A DNA stretch of 64,000 nt from Saprospiraceae bacterium (GCA_016714025.1 JADJOB010000001.1:434001-498000), one strand, 5' to 3'; positions 25,457-35,600 are shown, counted from the stretch's first letter. Numbers and translations: made by a program. Notes: generated by a model from the sequence alone, not told the origin.

Positions 25457-26206
25457 TTAATATTCAATTTCTTCACCGGTATTTCCTAAATAAAATGGTA
25501 AATAAATACCCATTTTGAAATTGATTAAAAAATCATTTCGGTTGATGCCATATTCTGATTGATTGGTATCGTAATTTAATTTCCTTTGATTTTTTGTAAA
25601 TCCAAAAACGGGGTCTATTCCACTGTAAAACGATAGCCAGTTTTTTCTTGAAATGTATTCATATCCTATAAATGGTATTATTGCAAATCCATTACTCAAT
25701 CGATCCAAACCTTGCAGGTAATCGGTTGTGAATTGATTCAGTGCCCGCGCATCATCCACAAACCGAATGTGGTGTTGAATAAAACCTGCGCCTAATTGCA
25801 GTTTTAAACTTTGGCGGGCCTTTTCCTGACTCCCGATGGAGACCAGTCCACCACAATACAGTTGCATAAAATACCCGCGCTCCCGAAGTTTTAGTTCACT
25901 TAAATACTGGTCTGAACCAATCAACAATCCTTCATAAGAAGTTTGAAATGGTTTAAGTACATTTTCATCTACCTGGCTGCCAAAAAAATAACTAAACCTG
26001 GCGCCAAAATTTATCCAATTCCTGGCAGGTTGATAGGTCGCTCCGGCTCCGAGAACCAGATGATTCCCAAATCGTTCCGATAAATCTTGTAAAGGAAGCC
26101 CGATTCCATAATTAAAATCCAATAATAAAGCCGGCTTTTCCTGGGCAAACAGCTCACTGAATTGAAGCCACCATGCAAAGCAAAAAAATAGTATGATCCG
26201 ATTCAT
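25457..26206 (-). CDS. Outer-membrane beta-barrel protein
   Basis: 249 residues from the ATG at 26206 (MNRII; the longer start at 26215 adds three residues). Signal peptide to about LFAQ, then alternating hydrophobic/aromatic strands with Gly-rich turns (LVLGAGATYQPARNWINFGARFSYFFG) and a final strand ending in aromatics. It resembles small porin-like or OmpW/PorT-like barrels of Bacteroidota. No more specific assignment is possible. Confidence 0.6.
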   Translation of the reverse strand: MNRIILFFCFAWWLQFSELFAQEKPALLLDFNYGIGLPLQDLSERFGNHLVLGAGATYQPARNWINFGARFSYFFGSQVDENVLKPFQTSYEGLLIGSDQYLSELKLRERGYFMQLYCGGLVSIGSQEKARQSLKLQLGAGFIQHHIRFVDDARALNQFTTDYLQGLDRLSNGFAIIPFIGYEYISRKNWLSFYSGIDPVFGFTKNQRKLNYDTNQSEYGINRNDFLINFKMGIYLPFYLGNTGEEIEY

Positions 26207-26215
26207 ATCGCTCAA

Positions 26216-26794
26216 AATTACCAGAAAAACGTTTAAAATGAGTTTAATGTGATTTAGAGTAAAGAGTGAAAATAATATGGAGAATAGCTTGGCCTATGAC
26301 CATGGACCAAAAGACCAAGTTCGATAAGCCATTTGTCAGTATCAACTGGTTGAATTCTCATTGAAACGCAGAGGCGCTAAAGTGTAATAGGAAGACCCTG
26401 GACCAAGGATCATTAAAAAATAGCTCTTACCTATATTTTTAATGTGCAATCAACAATGTGCAAGGCGCAAAGGATTCGTGTACATTTGATTAATCATCTC
26501 TCTCACAATTAATTGCGTTTATGCAAAAGCATTTAGAATAAAAATGCATTTATCCCGATCAGTCGTCCAGACCTGCAGACGTCCAGACCTTCATCCACCC
26601 CATTAGAACCTAGGTATTCAACTTTCTACCCATTGAAAAATCAAGTAATTTTTAGACAATTTCTCGATTCAAATACCAGCTTTCATTATTTATAATTTAT
26701 TAATATTTAGGTTGATAAGTATATATAAAAAATAACATATATATTTTATTTATTGTATTCTTCATTGATTATCAACTATTTCATTCTGAATTTT
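26216..26794. other. Intergenic region without a supported gene
   Basis: About 580 bases. It contains a CAGAGGCGCTAAAG phrase (near 26371) of the HAETQRR repeat type, a direct repeat CGTCCAGACCT at 26564-26574 and 26580-26590, and a very AT-rich 100 bases before the UXS gene. No ORF with protein-like composition was seen. Confidence 0.4.
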
Positions 26795-26802
26795 TATATT
26801 TG
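26795..26802 (+). promoter_or_regulatory. TATATTTG box immediately upstream of the UXS start
   Basis: A perfect TAnnTTTG lies only 8 bases before the preferred ATG at 26811. If active, the transcript would be nearly leaderless; a good -33 element at the normal spacing is not seen. Confidence 0.3.
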
Positions 26803-26810
26803 TGGCAGCT

Positions 26811-27755
26811 ATGGCTACAAAACGAATATTAATCACCGGAGCGGCAGGATTCATCGGTTCGCATCTTTCTGACCGTTTTATTAAAGAAGGCTATCAGGTT
26901 ATCGGTATGGACAATTTGATAACCGGCAATCTGGCCAATATCGAACATTTGTTTCGCTTAAAGGAATTTGAATTTTATCATCACGATGTAAGCCGTTTTG
27001 TCCATGTGCCGGGTAAACTGGATTATATCCTGCATTTTGCATCGCCGGCCTCTCCAATCGATTATTTAAAAATGCCCATTCAGACCTTAAAAGTCGGTTC
27101 ATTAGGGACTCATAATTTACTGGGTTTGGCAAAAGATAAAAAATCTCGTTTGCTGATAGCCTCTACTTCTGAAGTCTATGGTGACCCCTTGGTACACCCA
27201 CAACGGGAAGATTATTGGGGGAATGTAAATCCTATCGGACCGCGCGGCGTTTATGATGAAGCCAAACGATTTCAGGAAGCGATTACCATGGCTTACCATC
27301 GTTACCACAATCTGGAAACGCGCATTGTTCGAATTTTCAATACCTACGGTCCTCGCATGCGGGTTGAAGATGGCAGAGTATTGCCCGCATTTTTTAGTCA
27401 GGCAATAAAAGGAAATGACTTGAGTGTTTTTGGCGATGGATCTCAAACGCGTTCGTTTTGTTTTGTTGATGATTTGGTTGAAGGAATTTATCGACTTCTA
27501 TTAAGTGATTACAGTTATCCGGTAAATCTGGGAAATCCGGAAGAAATTACGGTCAAAGAATTTGCAGAAGAAATTTTAAAATTAGTTGAAGGCACAAAAT
27601 CTAAGATCGCTTACCACCCCTTACCGGAAGATGATCCTAAACAAAGAAGACCGGATATCAGCATCGCACAAAAGGTATTGCAATGGGAACCCAAAGTAGG
27701 CCGGAAAGAAGGTTTAGCCATGACCTACGAATATTTTAAACAAGTTGTCGTTTAA
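26811..27755 (+). CDS. UDP-glucuronate decarboxylase (UXS), SDR family
   Basis: 314 residues from the ATG at 26811 (the GTG at 26802 adds three). Extended SDR with GAAGFIGSHLSDRF (NAD binding), LIASTSEVYGDP, and the catalytic YDEAK. PLVHPQREDYWGNVNPIGPR and VYDEAKRFQEAI are the UDP-xylose-synthase signature region. It converts UDP-glucuronate to UDP-xylose. Followed 4 bases later by rfbB, so nucleotide-sugar supply for the capsule genes is a reasonable inference. Confidence 0.9.
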   Translation: MATKRILITGAAGFIGSHLSDRFIKEGYQVIGMDNLITGNLANIEHLFRLKEFEFYHHDVSRFVHVPGKLDYILHFASPASPIDYLKMPIQTLKVGSLGTHNLLGLAKDKKSRLLIASTSEVYGDPLVHPQREDYWGNVNPIGPRGVYDEAKRFQEAITMAYHRYHNLETRIVRIFNTYGPRMRVEDGRVLPAFFSQAIKGNDLSVFGDGSQTRSFCFVDDLVEGIYRLLLSDYSYPVNLGNPEEITVKEFAEEILKLVEGTKSKIAYHPLPEDDPKQRRPDISIAQKVLQWEPKVGRKEGLAMTYEYFKQVVV

Positions 27756-27759
27756 TTTC

Positions 27760-28826
27760 ATGAGCTATTCTAAAAAACGATCTTAATAACCGGAGGTGCA
27801 GGATTTATTGGTTCGCATTTGGTGCGACGTTTTGTTAACACATATCCTGAATATACCATTTACAATTTAGACGTATTGAGTTATGCCGGAAATCTTGAAA
27901 ATTTAAAAGACATCCAGCATGCTTCCAATTACCATTTTGTAAAAGCAGATATTGTTGATTTTGATAATTTAAAAACTTTATTTGAATCCATACAACCGGA
28001 TGCGGTAATTCATCTTGCGGCTGAATCCCATGTCGATCGTTCCATTTCGGATCCGACAGCATTTATTAAAACCAATGTGTTGGGTACACTCAATTTATTG
28101 TTGTGCGCTAAAACCATTTGGACAGATCCAACGAAAGCAAATCGCTTTTATCATGTAAGCACGGATGAAGTATATGGCTCCCTGGGTGCGGAAGGATATT
28201 TTACTGAAAAGACCGCTTATGATCCTCGTTCACCGTATTCTGCATCTAAAGCCGGATCAGATCATTTAGTAAGATCATTTTTTCACACCTATAAATTTCC
28301 CGCATTAATTTCAAATTGTTCTAATAATTATGGACCCAATCAATTTCCTGAAAAACTAATTCCATTAATTATTAACAACATCCTCAATCAAAACCCATTG
28401 CCTGTTTATGGTAAAGGAGAAAATGTCCGGGATTGGCTGTGGGTTGAAGATCATGTAGCTGCCATTGATTTAATCTTTCATCAGGGCATCCCCGGACAGA
28501 CATACAACATTGGCGGTGCATCCGAAATGAAAAACATTGACCTGGTCTTATTACTCTGTGAATTGATGGATGAAAAATTGGGCAGACCGGCTGGAAGTTC
28601 AGCAAGTCGTATTCAATTTGTAAGCGATCGCCCGGGACATGATTTGCGCTATGCGATTGATTTTAGTTATCTGACACACCAACTCGGTTGGCAGCCGAGC
28701 TGTTCCTTGCGGGATGGATTACAAAAAACCATTGACTGGTATTTAAACAATCCGGAATGGTTACAAAAAGTGAGTTCGGGTGATTATTTAAAATACTATG
28801 AGCAACATTATTTGCAACGCGTTTAA
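27760..28826 (+). pseudogene. rfbB: dTDP-glucose 4,6-dehydratase, broken by a one-base frameshift at A6 (27772-27777)
   Basis: The ATG at 27760 reads M-S-Y-S-K-K then hits a stop, while the -1 frame from 27777 reads TILITGGAGFIGSHLVRRF, the expected start of RfbB. Adding one A to the A6 run joins them into about 356 residues, the normal length. Downstream motifs are intact: HLAAESHVDRSI, STDEVYGSLG, YSASKAGSDHLV, and RPGHDLRYAID. The enzyme makes dTDP-4-keto-6-deoxyglucose. The lesion could be a sequencing error, a phase-variable tract or a real mutation; the rest of the gene shows no decay. Confidence 0.88.
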
Positions 28827-28838
28827 TAAACTCAACCA

Positions 28839-31658
28839 ATGAACCAGTTCGTGCGTTTTGATCTTTTTCTGAAAGCAGCCATCAATGCATTCCGGTTTAT
28901 GACATATAGAACAATCCTATTGGGTTTTGTTTTTATTTTGGGTAATTTAACTTTTACAGCTCAGGCGCAGCAACGAAAGTTAATGGAAAATCAAGCCCTT
29001 GCTGAATTACAAAAAACCGGGATTAGCGAGCAAGAACTTCGGGACTATTTGCTGGAAAAAGGAATAGATATTGATCAGGCTAATTCCTTATCTGCTGAAC
29101 AAGCCATCCAACTGCAAGCTGAAATTGAAACTGCTGTAAAAGAGTTGGAAGCAAAGAAAAAAAATGAAAACCGAACTAAAACTGCGCCCACTGCCATTGA
29201 TGATCATAAAATTCAAAATCGGATTCAGGCAAAAAACAAACAGCAAGAACCTTCAGTCATCCCAAATAAAGTTGGCGGTATTCAGTTGGATAGTTTGAAA
29301 GATCAGGAAGGAAAACTTCCAATCATAAACGATACTGTTGCAATTTGGGGTCAACATATCTTCAGAAATAAAAGTCTGGCACTCTACCGTCAGGCAAATG
29401 ATATTAAACCGCCTTCATCCTATGTATTGGGAGTTGGCGATCAAATTACGGTAAGCATTTATGGCTACAGTCAATTAAATGAAACGTATGAACTCAATGC
29501 AGAGGGTTATATTTTACCCACACGCATGCCCCGTATTTTTTTAAAAGGTGTGACGCTGGGTCGTGCAAAAACCATGTTGAATAATTATTTCAAGCGTTTT
29601 TATCGATTTACCAATAATCAATTTGATGTCAGTTTAAATTATTCCAGAACCATCAATGTCAATATTTTTGGTGAAGTATATCAATACGGCGGATTTACTA
29701 TTCCCGCCATCAATACCGCTTTTAATGCATTGATTGCTGCCGGTGGTCCGAATAATTTAGGTTCCGTGCGTCGAATTAAACTGATTCGTAATGGAAAAAG
29801 CAGTACGATAGATGTTTATAAATTCATGCAAAATCCGGGAGCTGATAAAGATTACTATCTTGAAAACAATGACATCATTCAGGTACCGGTTGCTGATAAA
29901 GTCGTTCGAATTGAAGGCGCTATCAACCGTCCGTTTCAATATGAATTATTGGCAACAGAAGATTTAAATCATTTGATAAACTACGCCGGAGGATTTCAGG
30001 ATAATGCCATTCTTAAAACCATTCAATTAGAACGAATACAGAATGATCGCAAAATAATTATTGACATCCCGTATCAGGAAATTTTAGCAAAAGGTGGTGA
30101 TTTTATATTGAAAAAAGGAGATCGCTTGACCGTATTCTCCATTAAAACTCAGGTAGAAGATGTGGTTTTTGTTTCCGGTGAAGTCCGTGCTGAAGCTTCG
30201 TATCAATTAAAACCAGGTTTAAAATTATCCGATTTACTCAAACGCGTAGAATTTACTCCACAATCCAATGTACAATTTGCATTTTTAAAAAGACGCAATC
30301 CGAATTTAACCTACTCTTTGTTACGCATTGATCTTGAAGCCATTTTACGAGGAGATGCCAACGCTGATAAAGTATTGCAAGCACAAGATGTATTAACCAT
30401 TTACAAACAATCATTTTATGCAGATCGCACGCATGTAAACGTAGACGGTGCGGTTCGATTGCCCGGCAAATTTGATTTGAATCCAAATGATGATATCCGC
30501 GTTCGGGATTTGGTATTATTGTCCGGAGGACTCAAACAGGAGGCGTTTCCTTATGCGTTTTTATTTCGAATGAAATCCAATAATACCAAAGATTATGAAA
30601 TCATTCGGATTGGCATTAAAGATGTGATGGAAAATCAGCAATCCGACCAGAATATTTTTGTAAAAGCATTTGATAGTTTGGTAGTCTTATCGCAATCCAG
30701 TTTTACCGATCAGGCGTATGTTGAAATTTCAGGTGCTATCAAAGAACCCGGTCGATATACTTATGGTTCAGGAATGTCAGCCAATGATTTGATCAATTTG
30801 GCAAAAGGTTTTACTTATTACGCCGCATCAAATAAAATTGATATTTTTCGAGTCGTCATCAAAAACAACGAACCAACTAAAACCATTGTAAAATCGATTG
30901 TATCTTCCAGAGATATGGATGAACGGAATGCCTTGCCAGATTTTCAATTGGATCCTTATGATATCGTGGTGATACGCAGTCAACCCGAATTCCAATTTCA
31001 ACAAATGGTTTATCTCGAAGGAGAAGTGCGATATCCCGGACCCTATGCATTATTAAATCCCAATGAAAAAATTTCAGATATCATACAGCGAGCCGGTGGA
31101 TTAACATTGGAAGCATTTCCGGAAGGGGCTACCTTGTATCGGGTTAAAGACAGCATTGGATATGTTGTTTTGGATTTAAAAGAGGCAATGAAAAAACCGG
31201 ATTCCCGATTTGATTTTATATTAAAAGAAAATGATCAGATCAATGTACCAAAACAAAAAGATCTGGTTCGAATTGCAGGAGCAACCAATGCAAAAGATTT
31301 GTATCCTGATAAATTATTAGCCAATAACAACACGATTTCTGTTGCATATTTTGAAGGTAAAAATGCAAAATACTATGTTGATCATTATGCTGCAGGTATC
31401 TCAGGAAATGGAGATCCTAAAAAGATTACGGTAGAACATGCCAATGGAAAAATTGAACGAACCCGTCGGGTTTTATTTTTCAGAACCTATCCAAAAGTTT
31501 ACAAAGGATCTGTGATCAATGTGGGTTATAAAGATGCAAAGCTTCAAAAAGAAAAGAAAGAACACAAAGATGTTGATTGGGCAAAAGTAGTTGCCGATTC
31601 TATTGCGCAGGCAACTGCCATATTATCTTTAATATTATTAATTGACCGTTTGAATTAA
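28839..31658 (+). CDS. Wza-like polysaccharide export protein with SLBB repeats
   Basis: 939 residues. A signal/anchor segment (about 20-44) is followed by a charged helical stretch, a Poly_export domain (YVLGVGDQITVSIYGYSQLN ... EGYILPTRMPRIFLKG) and then several SLBB beta-grasp repeats (INRPFQYELL, VRAEASYQLKPGLKLSDLL, VRLPGKFDLNPNDDIRVRDL, IKEPGRYTYGSGMSANDLI, VRYPGPYALLNPNEKISDII). A last TM-like segment lies near the C-terminus. Outer-membrane export channel for capsule or exopolysaccharide. Starts 12 bases after rfbB. Confidence 0.88.
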   Translation: MNQFVRFDLFLKAAINAFRFMTYRTILLGFVFILGNLTFTAQAQQRKLMENQALAELQKTGISEQELRDYLLEKGIDIDQANSLSAEQAIQLQAEIETAVKELEAKKKNENRTKTAPTAIDDHKIQNRIQAKNKQQEPSVIPNKVGGIQLDSLKDQEGKLPIINDTVAIWGQHIFRNKSLALYRQANDIKPPSSYVLGVGDQITVSIYGYSQLNETYELNAEGYILPTRMPRIFLKGVTLGRAKTMLNNYFKRFYRFTNNQFDVSLNYSRTINVNIFGEVYQYGGFTIPAINTAFNALIAAGGPNNLGSVRRIKLIRNGKSSTIDVYKFMQNPGADKDYYLENNDIIQVPVADKVVRIEGAINRPFQYELLATEDLNHLINYAGGFQDNAILKTIQLERIQNDRKIIIDIPYQEILAKGGDFILKKGDRLTVFSIKTQVEDVVFVSGEVRAEASYQLKPGLKLSDLLKRVEFTPQSNVQFAFLKRRNPNLTYSLLRIDLEAILRGDANADKVLQAQDVLTIYKQSFYADRTHVNVDGAVRLPGKFDLNPNDDIRVRDLVLLSGGLKQEAFPYAFLFRMKSNNTKDYEIIRIGIKDVMENQQSDQNIFVKAFDSLVVLSQSSFTDQAYVEISGAIKEPGRYTYGSGMSANDLINLAKGFTYYAASNKIDIFRVVIKNNEPTKTIVKSIVSSRDMDERNALPDFQLDPYDIVVIRSQPEFQFQQMVYLEGEVRYPGPYALLNPNEKISDIIQRAGGLTLEAFPEGATLYRVKDSIGYVVLDLKEAMKKPDSRFDFILKENDQINVPKQKDLVRIAGATNAKDLYPDKLLANNNTISVAYFEGKNAKYYVDHYAAGISGNGDPKKITVEHANGKIERTRRVLFFRTYPKVYKGSVINVGYKDAKLQKEKKEHKDVDWAKVVADSIAQATAILSLILLIDRLN

Positions 31659-32655
31659 TTTAAAATTGCTTGTACTCCGGGCAATTGTTTGCCTTCCAGC
31701 ATTTCAAGCATCGCACCGCCACCGGTTGAAACAAAACTAACTTGATCCTGAAGTTGGTATTTATTGATGGCTGCCACTGAATCTCCACCTCCAATCAATG
31801 AATAAGCACCTTGTTGTGTTGCTTGTGCAACTGCTTCCGCAATGGTTTGGGTTCCTTTTGAAAAATGTTCCATTTCAAATACACCCATTGGACCATTCCA
31901 GATGATGGTTTTTGAATTAAGTATAAGTTGCGTATATGTTTTAATGGTATTCGGACCAATATCCAAACCCATATAGCCATCCGGAATATTTTGATCCGCA
32001 CTGATTTGAATGTTGGTATCATTAGCAAAACTTTGACCTGATACAGAATCTTCAGGCAACACCAATTGAACATTTTTTGCCTGTGCTTTTTCAATCAATG
32101 ATTTTGCTAAATCCATTTTATCCAATTCGCACAAAGAATTGCCAATGCGATAGCCTAATGCATGTAAAAAAGTATAAGCCATGCCACCCCCAATTAGAAT
32201 CTGATCACAAAAATCCATCAAACTGGAAATGAGTTCGATTTTATCTGAAACTTTCGCACCACCAATGATGGCCGTCATAGGACGTTGTGGATTTTGAAGC
32301 ACCCGCAATCCGTTTTCAACTTCCTTTTGCATTAAAAAACCAAAGGCTTTATGTTCTTTATCAAAAAAACGGGCGATCGTTGCGGTACTGCAATGTTCCC
32401 GATGTGCCGCACCAAATGCGTCATTAATATAAAATGCACCCAGGGCTGCTAATTTGGAAGCCCAATCAACATCTCCTTTTTCTTCTTGCTTATAAAACCG
32501 CGTGTTTTCACAGAGTAAAATTTCCCCAGATTGCAGATCTTGGATTTTTGCAAGGGTATCTGCGTCTCCGCAATCCTTTGCAAAGACCACTTTACAGTTT
32601 AGGAATCCACCCGGAGTATTACATTCCGGTCTTTTACTTGAAATGATTGCAACAT
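31655..32655 (-). pseudogene. pgk: Phosphoglycerate kinase with internal N-terminal deletion
   Basis: From the ATG at 32655 the frame reads LQSFQVKDRNVILRVD, the start of PGK, then stops at 32599-32601. A different frame resumes at about 32605 with FLNCKVVFAKDCGDADTLA and continues intact to the C-terminus (LCENTRFYKQEEKGD, IIGGAKVSDKIELISSL, GGGDSVAAINKY). The segment between RVDFN and KVVFA, roughly 65-70 residues containing the SHLGRP substrate-binding motif in other PGKs, is missing. Such a protein should not be active. The ATG is 4 bases after the gap stop. The deletion may be real or a misassembly. Confidence 0.8.
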
Positions 32656-32659
32656 GGGT

Positions 32660-33657
32660 TTAACTTAAGTTTGCAAATTTAGCACACATCTCAGCGAATC
32701 GGGCTGAATAACCGGCTTCATTATCATACCAGGCGACAACTTTGACAAATTCATTGCCTACCTCTGTGAGTTGCGAATCAAAAATGGCACTGTGTGTATT
32801 GCCTATGATGTCTGAGGAAACCAAAGGAGCAGTGGCATACTCCAGAATATTTTTCAATTCATTATTGGAAGCCGCATTAAAAGTTGAATTAACCAGATCG
32901 CGCGATACCGGTTTTTGAACTTTACAAACCAGCTCAATGATCGAACCTGTGATAATCGGTACCCGATAGGAGGAAGCCATCAGTTTCCCTTTAATGGCAG
33001 GATAAACGGCTTCAACTGCTTTTGCAGCTCCTGTGGAGGTTGGGATAATATTTTGAGCTGCAGCGCGAGCTCTTCTGAGGTCTTTGTGGGGTGCATCCTG
33101 CAGTCGTTGATCCTGAGTATAGGAATGGATGGTATTCATGGTGGCAAACTGGATCCCAAACGCATCATCCAACACTTTTATAACGGTAGCCAGGCAATTG
33201 GTGGTACAAGAAGCATTAGAAATAATCGTTTGATTATCAGTAATTTGATCATCGTTTACTCCTAATACATGGGTTGGAATGCTTTCATCTTTAGGCGGAG
33301 CAGAAAGTAAGACCTTTTAGCACCCGAGGTAAGGTGTGCAGCGGCTGTATCCCGGCTCAAATAGATGCCGGTACATTCCAAAACCAGATCAATTTGAAGC
33401 GAAGACCAGGGCAGTTGCAAGGGATCTTTGATCATGAACGCTTTAATTTCCTGGCCATTGATAATTAGTGCGTGGTCATTATAGTCAACGGTACCTTGAA
33501 ATTTCCGGTGCGCGGTATCGTAGGTAAACAAATGAGCCAAAGTAGGGATGTCAGTTAAATCATTAATGGCCACGACCTGAACCTCCGGATTAAGTAATAA
33601 ACGCCTGAGTGTCAGCCGTCCAATTCGTCCAAAACCATTAATAGCGATGCGTTTCAT
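32660..33657 (-). pseudogene. gap: Glyceraldehyde-3-phosphate dehydrogenase, broken by a one-base frameshift
   Basis: The N-terminal part (IAINGFGRIGRLTLRRLL ... LECTGIYLSRDTAAAHL TSGAK) runs off frame at the A4 run on the minus strand (33315-33318). Adding one A restores the expected KVLLSAPPKDESIPTHVLGV and reaches the catalytic ISNASCTTNCL and the intact C-terminal domain (HSYTQDQRLQDAPHKDLRR, SSYRVPIITGS, WYDNEAGYSARFAEM). Full length about 332 residues. First gene of a gap-pgk pair. Confidence 0.88.
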
Positions 33658-33726
33658 GAAAATAAGATTGCGTACAAATAAAATAGAAAACGAACAAAAA
33701 GGTTCATCTAAACTAGAAAGCTTTTA

Positions 33727-33734
33727 TATATTTG
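33727..33734 (+). promoter_or_regulatory. -7 box (TATATTTG) of tRNA-Glu
   Basis: TATATTTG lies 15 bases before the tRNA 5' end, the right distance for a short leader. No good TTG -33 element is present. Confidence 0.5.
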
Positions 33735-33748
33735 CAGTCCTTTTTAAC

Positions 33749-33820
33749 GGCCCGTTCGTCTAGGGGTTAGGACACCAGATTTTCATTCTGGTAAGAGGGG
33801 TTCGATTCCCCTACGGGCTA
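33749..33820 (+). tRNA. tRNA-Glu (anticodon TTC)
   Basis: 72 bases forming a full cloverleaf: acceptor GGCCCGT/ACGGGCT, D arm with AGGGGTTAGGACA, anticodon stem CCAGA/TCTGG around TTTTCAT (anticodon TTC), and T arm GGGG TTCGATT CCCC. Discriminator base A; the CCA tail is not encoded. Confidence 0.97.
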
Positions 33821-33825
33821 CATAG

Positions 33826-33852
33826 AAATCCGCTTTTGGCGGATTTTTTTTT
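33826..33852 (+). terminator. Intrinsic terminator after tRNA-Glu
   Basis: AAATCCGC (33826-33833) pairs with GCGGATTT (33839-33846) around TTTTG and is followed by a T run to 33852. Confidence 0.9.
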
Positions 33853-33991
33853 GGAAGGATATTAAATTAATTTAATAAATTGCATTTAAAACTTATTAAG
33901 AAAAAGTGAACTTTTTTGGCCTTTTCAAATTATAATTTTTATTCAATATTATAAAATTTGAATAGTTATTTTAATACTTATGAATTAATCA

Positions 33992-34501
33992 ATGCTAATT
34001 AAAGTTATCAATTATTTATTAAAAAAGGCATACCAATCTAATCGGTATTATATTAACTCAAAATTTAATAGAACATTACCTTTCAATGAATTATTAATTG
34101 ATCGTTGGGAAAAAGCAAAATTTATGGGCTTCGGTGAGGGCACTAGTATTTATGATAATTCATTAGTTTTTGGAAATGTTAAAGTTGGTAAAAATACTTG
34201 GATTGGACCTTTTACAATACTTGATGGAACTGGAAATTTAAGCATTGGAGATAATTGTTCGATTTCAGCTTCAGTTCAAATTTACACTCATGATACTGTT
34301 AAATGGGCAACATCTGGTGGATCTGAATTATATGAATATCTTCCAGTAAATATTGGAAATAATTGTTATATTGGACCAAATGTCGTTATATCAAAAGGTG
34401 TAACATTAGGTGATTGTTGCATAGTAGGTGCAAACAGCTTTGTTAATCAATCTTTCAATGCCAATTCCAAAATAGCAGGAAATCCAGCTAAATTAGTTTA
34501 A
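33992..34501 (+). CDS. Hexapeptide-repeat acyltransferase (left-handed beta-helix)
   Basis: 169 residues with hexapeptide repeats (FGNVKVGKNTWIGPFTILDG, LSIGDNCSISASVQIYTHD, VNIGNNCYIGPNVVISKGV) and C-terminal IAGNPAKLV, typical of sugar O- or N-acetyltransferases (MAT/WbbJ-like). AT-rich codons. First of a three-gene plus-strand run with a glycosyltransferase and a sugar aminotransferase, so it probably modifies a surface sugar. A remnant of a paralogue lies at 39291. Confidence 0.82.
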   Translation: MLIKVINYLLKKAYQSNRYYINSKFNRTLPFNELLIDRWEKAKFMGFGEGTSIYDNSLVFGNVKVGKNTWIGPFTILDGTGNLSIGDNCSISASVQIYTHDTVKWATSGGSELYEYLPVNIGNNCYIGPNVVISKGVTLGDCCIVGANSFVNQSFNANSKIAGNPAKLV

Positions 34502-34509
34502 AATTTTAA

Positions 34510-35577
34510 TTGAATATAAAAATACTATACGCTCCATATAATATCGCGTCGATGCCAGCTATCACGCTAGATGAAATAAATAATAACAAATTATTTAGTG
34601 GTAAAGGAATAGCCATTTCATATCATAAATTTCAGGACTTTGGTCCAAACAAAACAAAAGTTTGGAAAATCTTTGATGTTTATACATCCTACCGAAATCC
34701 AGTACGTTTATTAAAAAATATATTACTTTCCGAATACTATTTATGTAAAAGCATACTTTGGGCTGATATAATTATATGGCAGTGGGATGCAAGAATATTT
34801 TTACCTCATTATTGGTTTTTAAAAATCACAGGTAAAATCATATATATAGAATGGGTAGGAAGTGATATTCGTAAACCAAAATTACTTTCAAAAATAAATA
34901 AGTTCTATAAACAAGAGTTTGAATTAGGAACATATTCCTATTTAAATGAAAGTAATTTTAGAAGTTGGTTTAGACAAATAAAATTTAAATTTTTAAATGC
35001 AATACCTTTACTTTGTCCTGAAATGTCCTTATACTTAGATAAGAAATTATTTCCGCAATATATTAAAACTATGCAAAGAATAAATTCTGACAAATACATT
35101 GTAAACACCATTGAAGGTGCTAGAATTAGTGTAGTCCATGCCCCCAGTTCTATTGGAGCAAAGGGTACTTTACAAATAAGACAAATTGTAAATAAATTAA
35201 TTAAACAAATTGATTTTGACTATATCGAAGTAACAAATAAAACAAGAAAAGAAACTTTAGAAATTATTTCAAACTGTAGTATATTTCTTGATCAATTTAT
35301 TTTGGGTTCATATGGTATGGCTGCTTGTGAAGCTATGGCTTTTGGAAAACCCGTTTTCTGCTATTTACTAAGAGAAGTCGAAGAACTTCTTCCTGAAAGT
35401 TGCCCAATTGTTAATTGCAGTTTAGAATCTTTAGAAATAAATCTATTAACGTATTTGCAAAACTCCACTTTAAGAAAACAAAAAGGAATAGAATCAAGAA
35501 AATACATTGAAAAATTTCATGATTCAAATCAGGTAGTTGGTTCATTATTAAATGAATTTTTAAAAAATAAAAATTAA
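34510..35577 (+). CDS. Glycosyltransferase, GT4-like
   Basis: 355 residues from a TTG 8 bases after the acyltransferase. The C-terminal half has the GT-B donor-site phrase GSYGMAACEAMAFGKPVFC, with the two Glu residues spaced as in the E-x7-E pattern, preceded by ISVVHAPSSIGAKGTLQI. The N-terminal half is divergent. Acceptor and donor are unknown. AT-rich, in the island after tRNA-Glu. Confidence 0.72.
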   Translation: MNIKILYAPYNIASMPAITLDEINNNKLFSGKGIAISYHKFQDFGPNKTKVWKIFDVYTSYRNPVRLLKNILLSEYYLCKSILWADIIIWQWDARIFLPHYWFLKITGKIIYIEWVGSDIRKPKLLSKINKFYKQEFELGTYSYLNESNFRSWFRQIKFKFLNAIPLLCPEMSLYLDKKLFPQYIKTMQRINSDKYIVNTIEGARISVVHAPSSIGAKGTLQIRQIVNKLIKQIDFDYIEVTNKTRKETLEIISNCSIFLDQFILGSYGMAACEAMAFGKPVFCYLLREVEELLPESCPIVNCSLESLEINLLTYLQNSTLRKQKGIESRKYIEKFHDSNQVVGSLLNEFLKNKN

Positions 35578-35600
35578 TTAGTATTATTTTATAAAATAAA

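Noticed and set aside
27117..27446. 109-codon minus-strand frame
   Set aside because: Antisense shadow of the UXS gene.
33262..33657. Separate small gene encoding only the NAD-binding part of GAPDH
   Set aside because: Restoring one base joins it perfectly with the catalytic part, so it is one gene with a frameshift.
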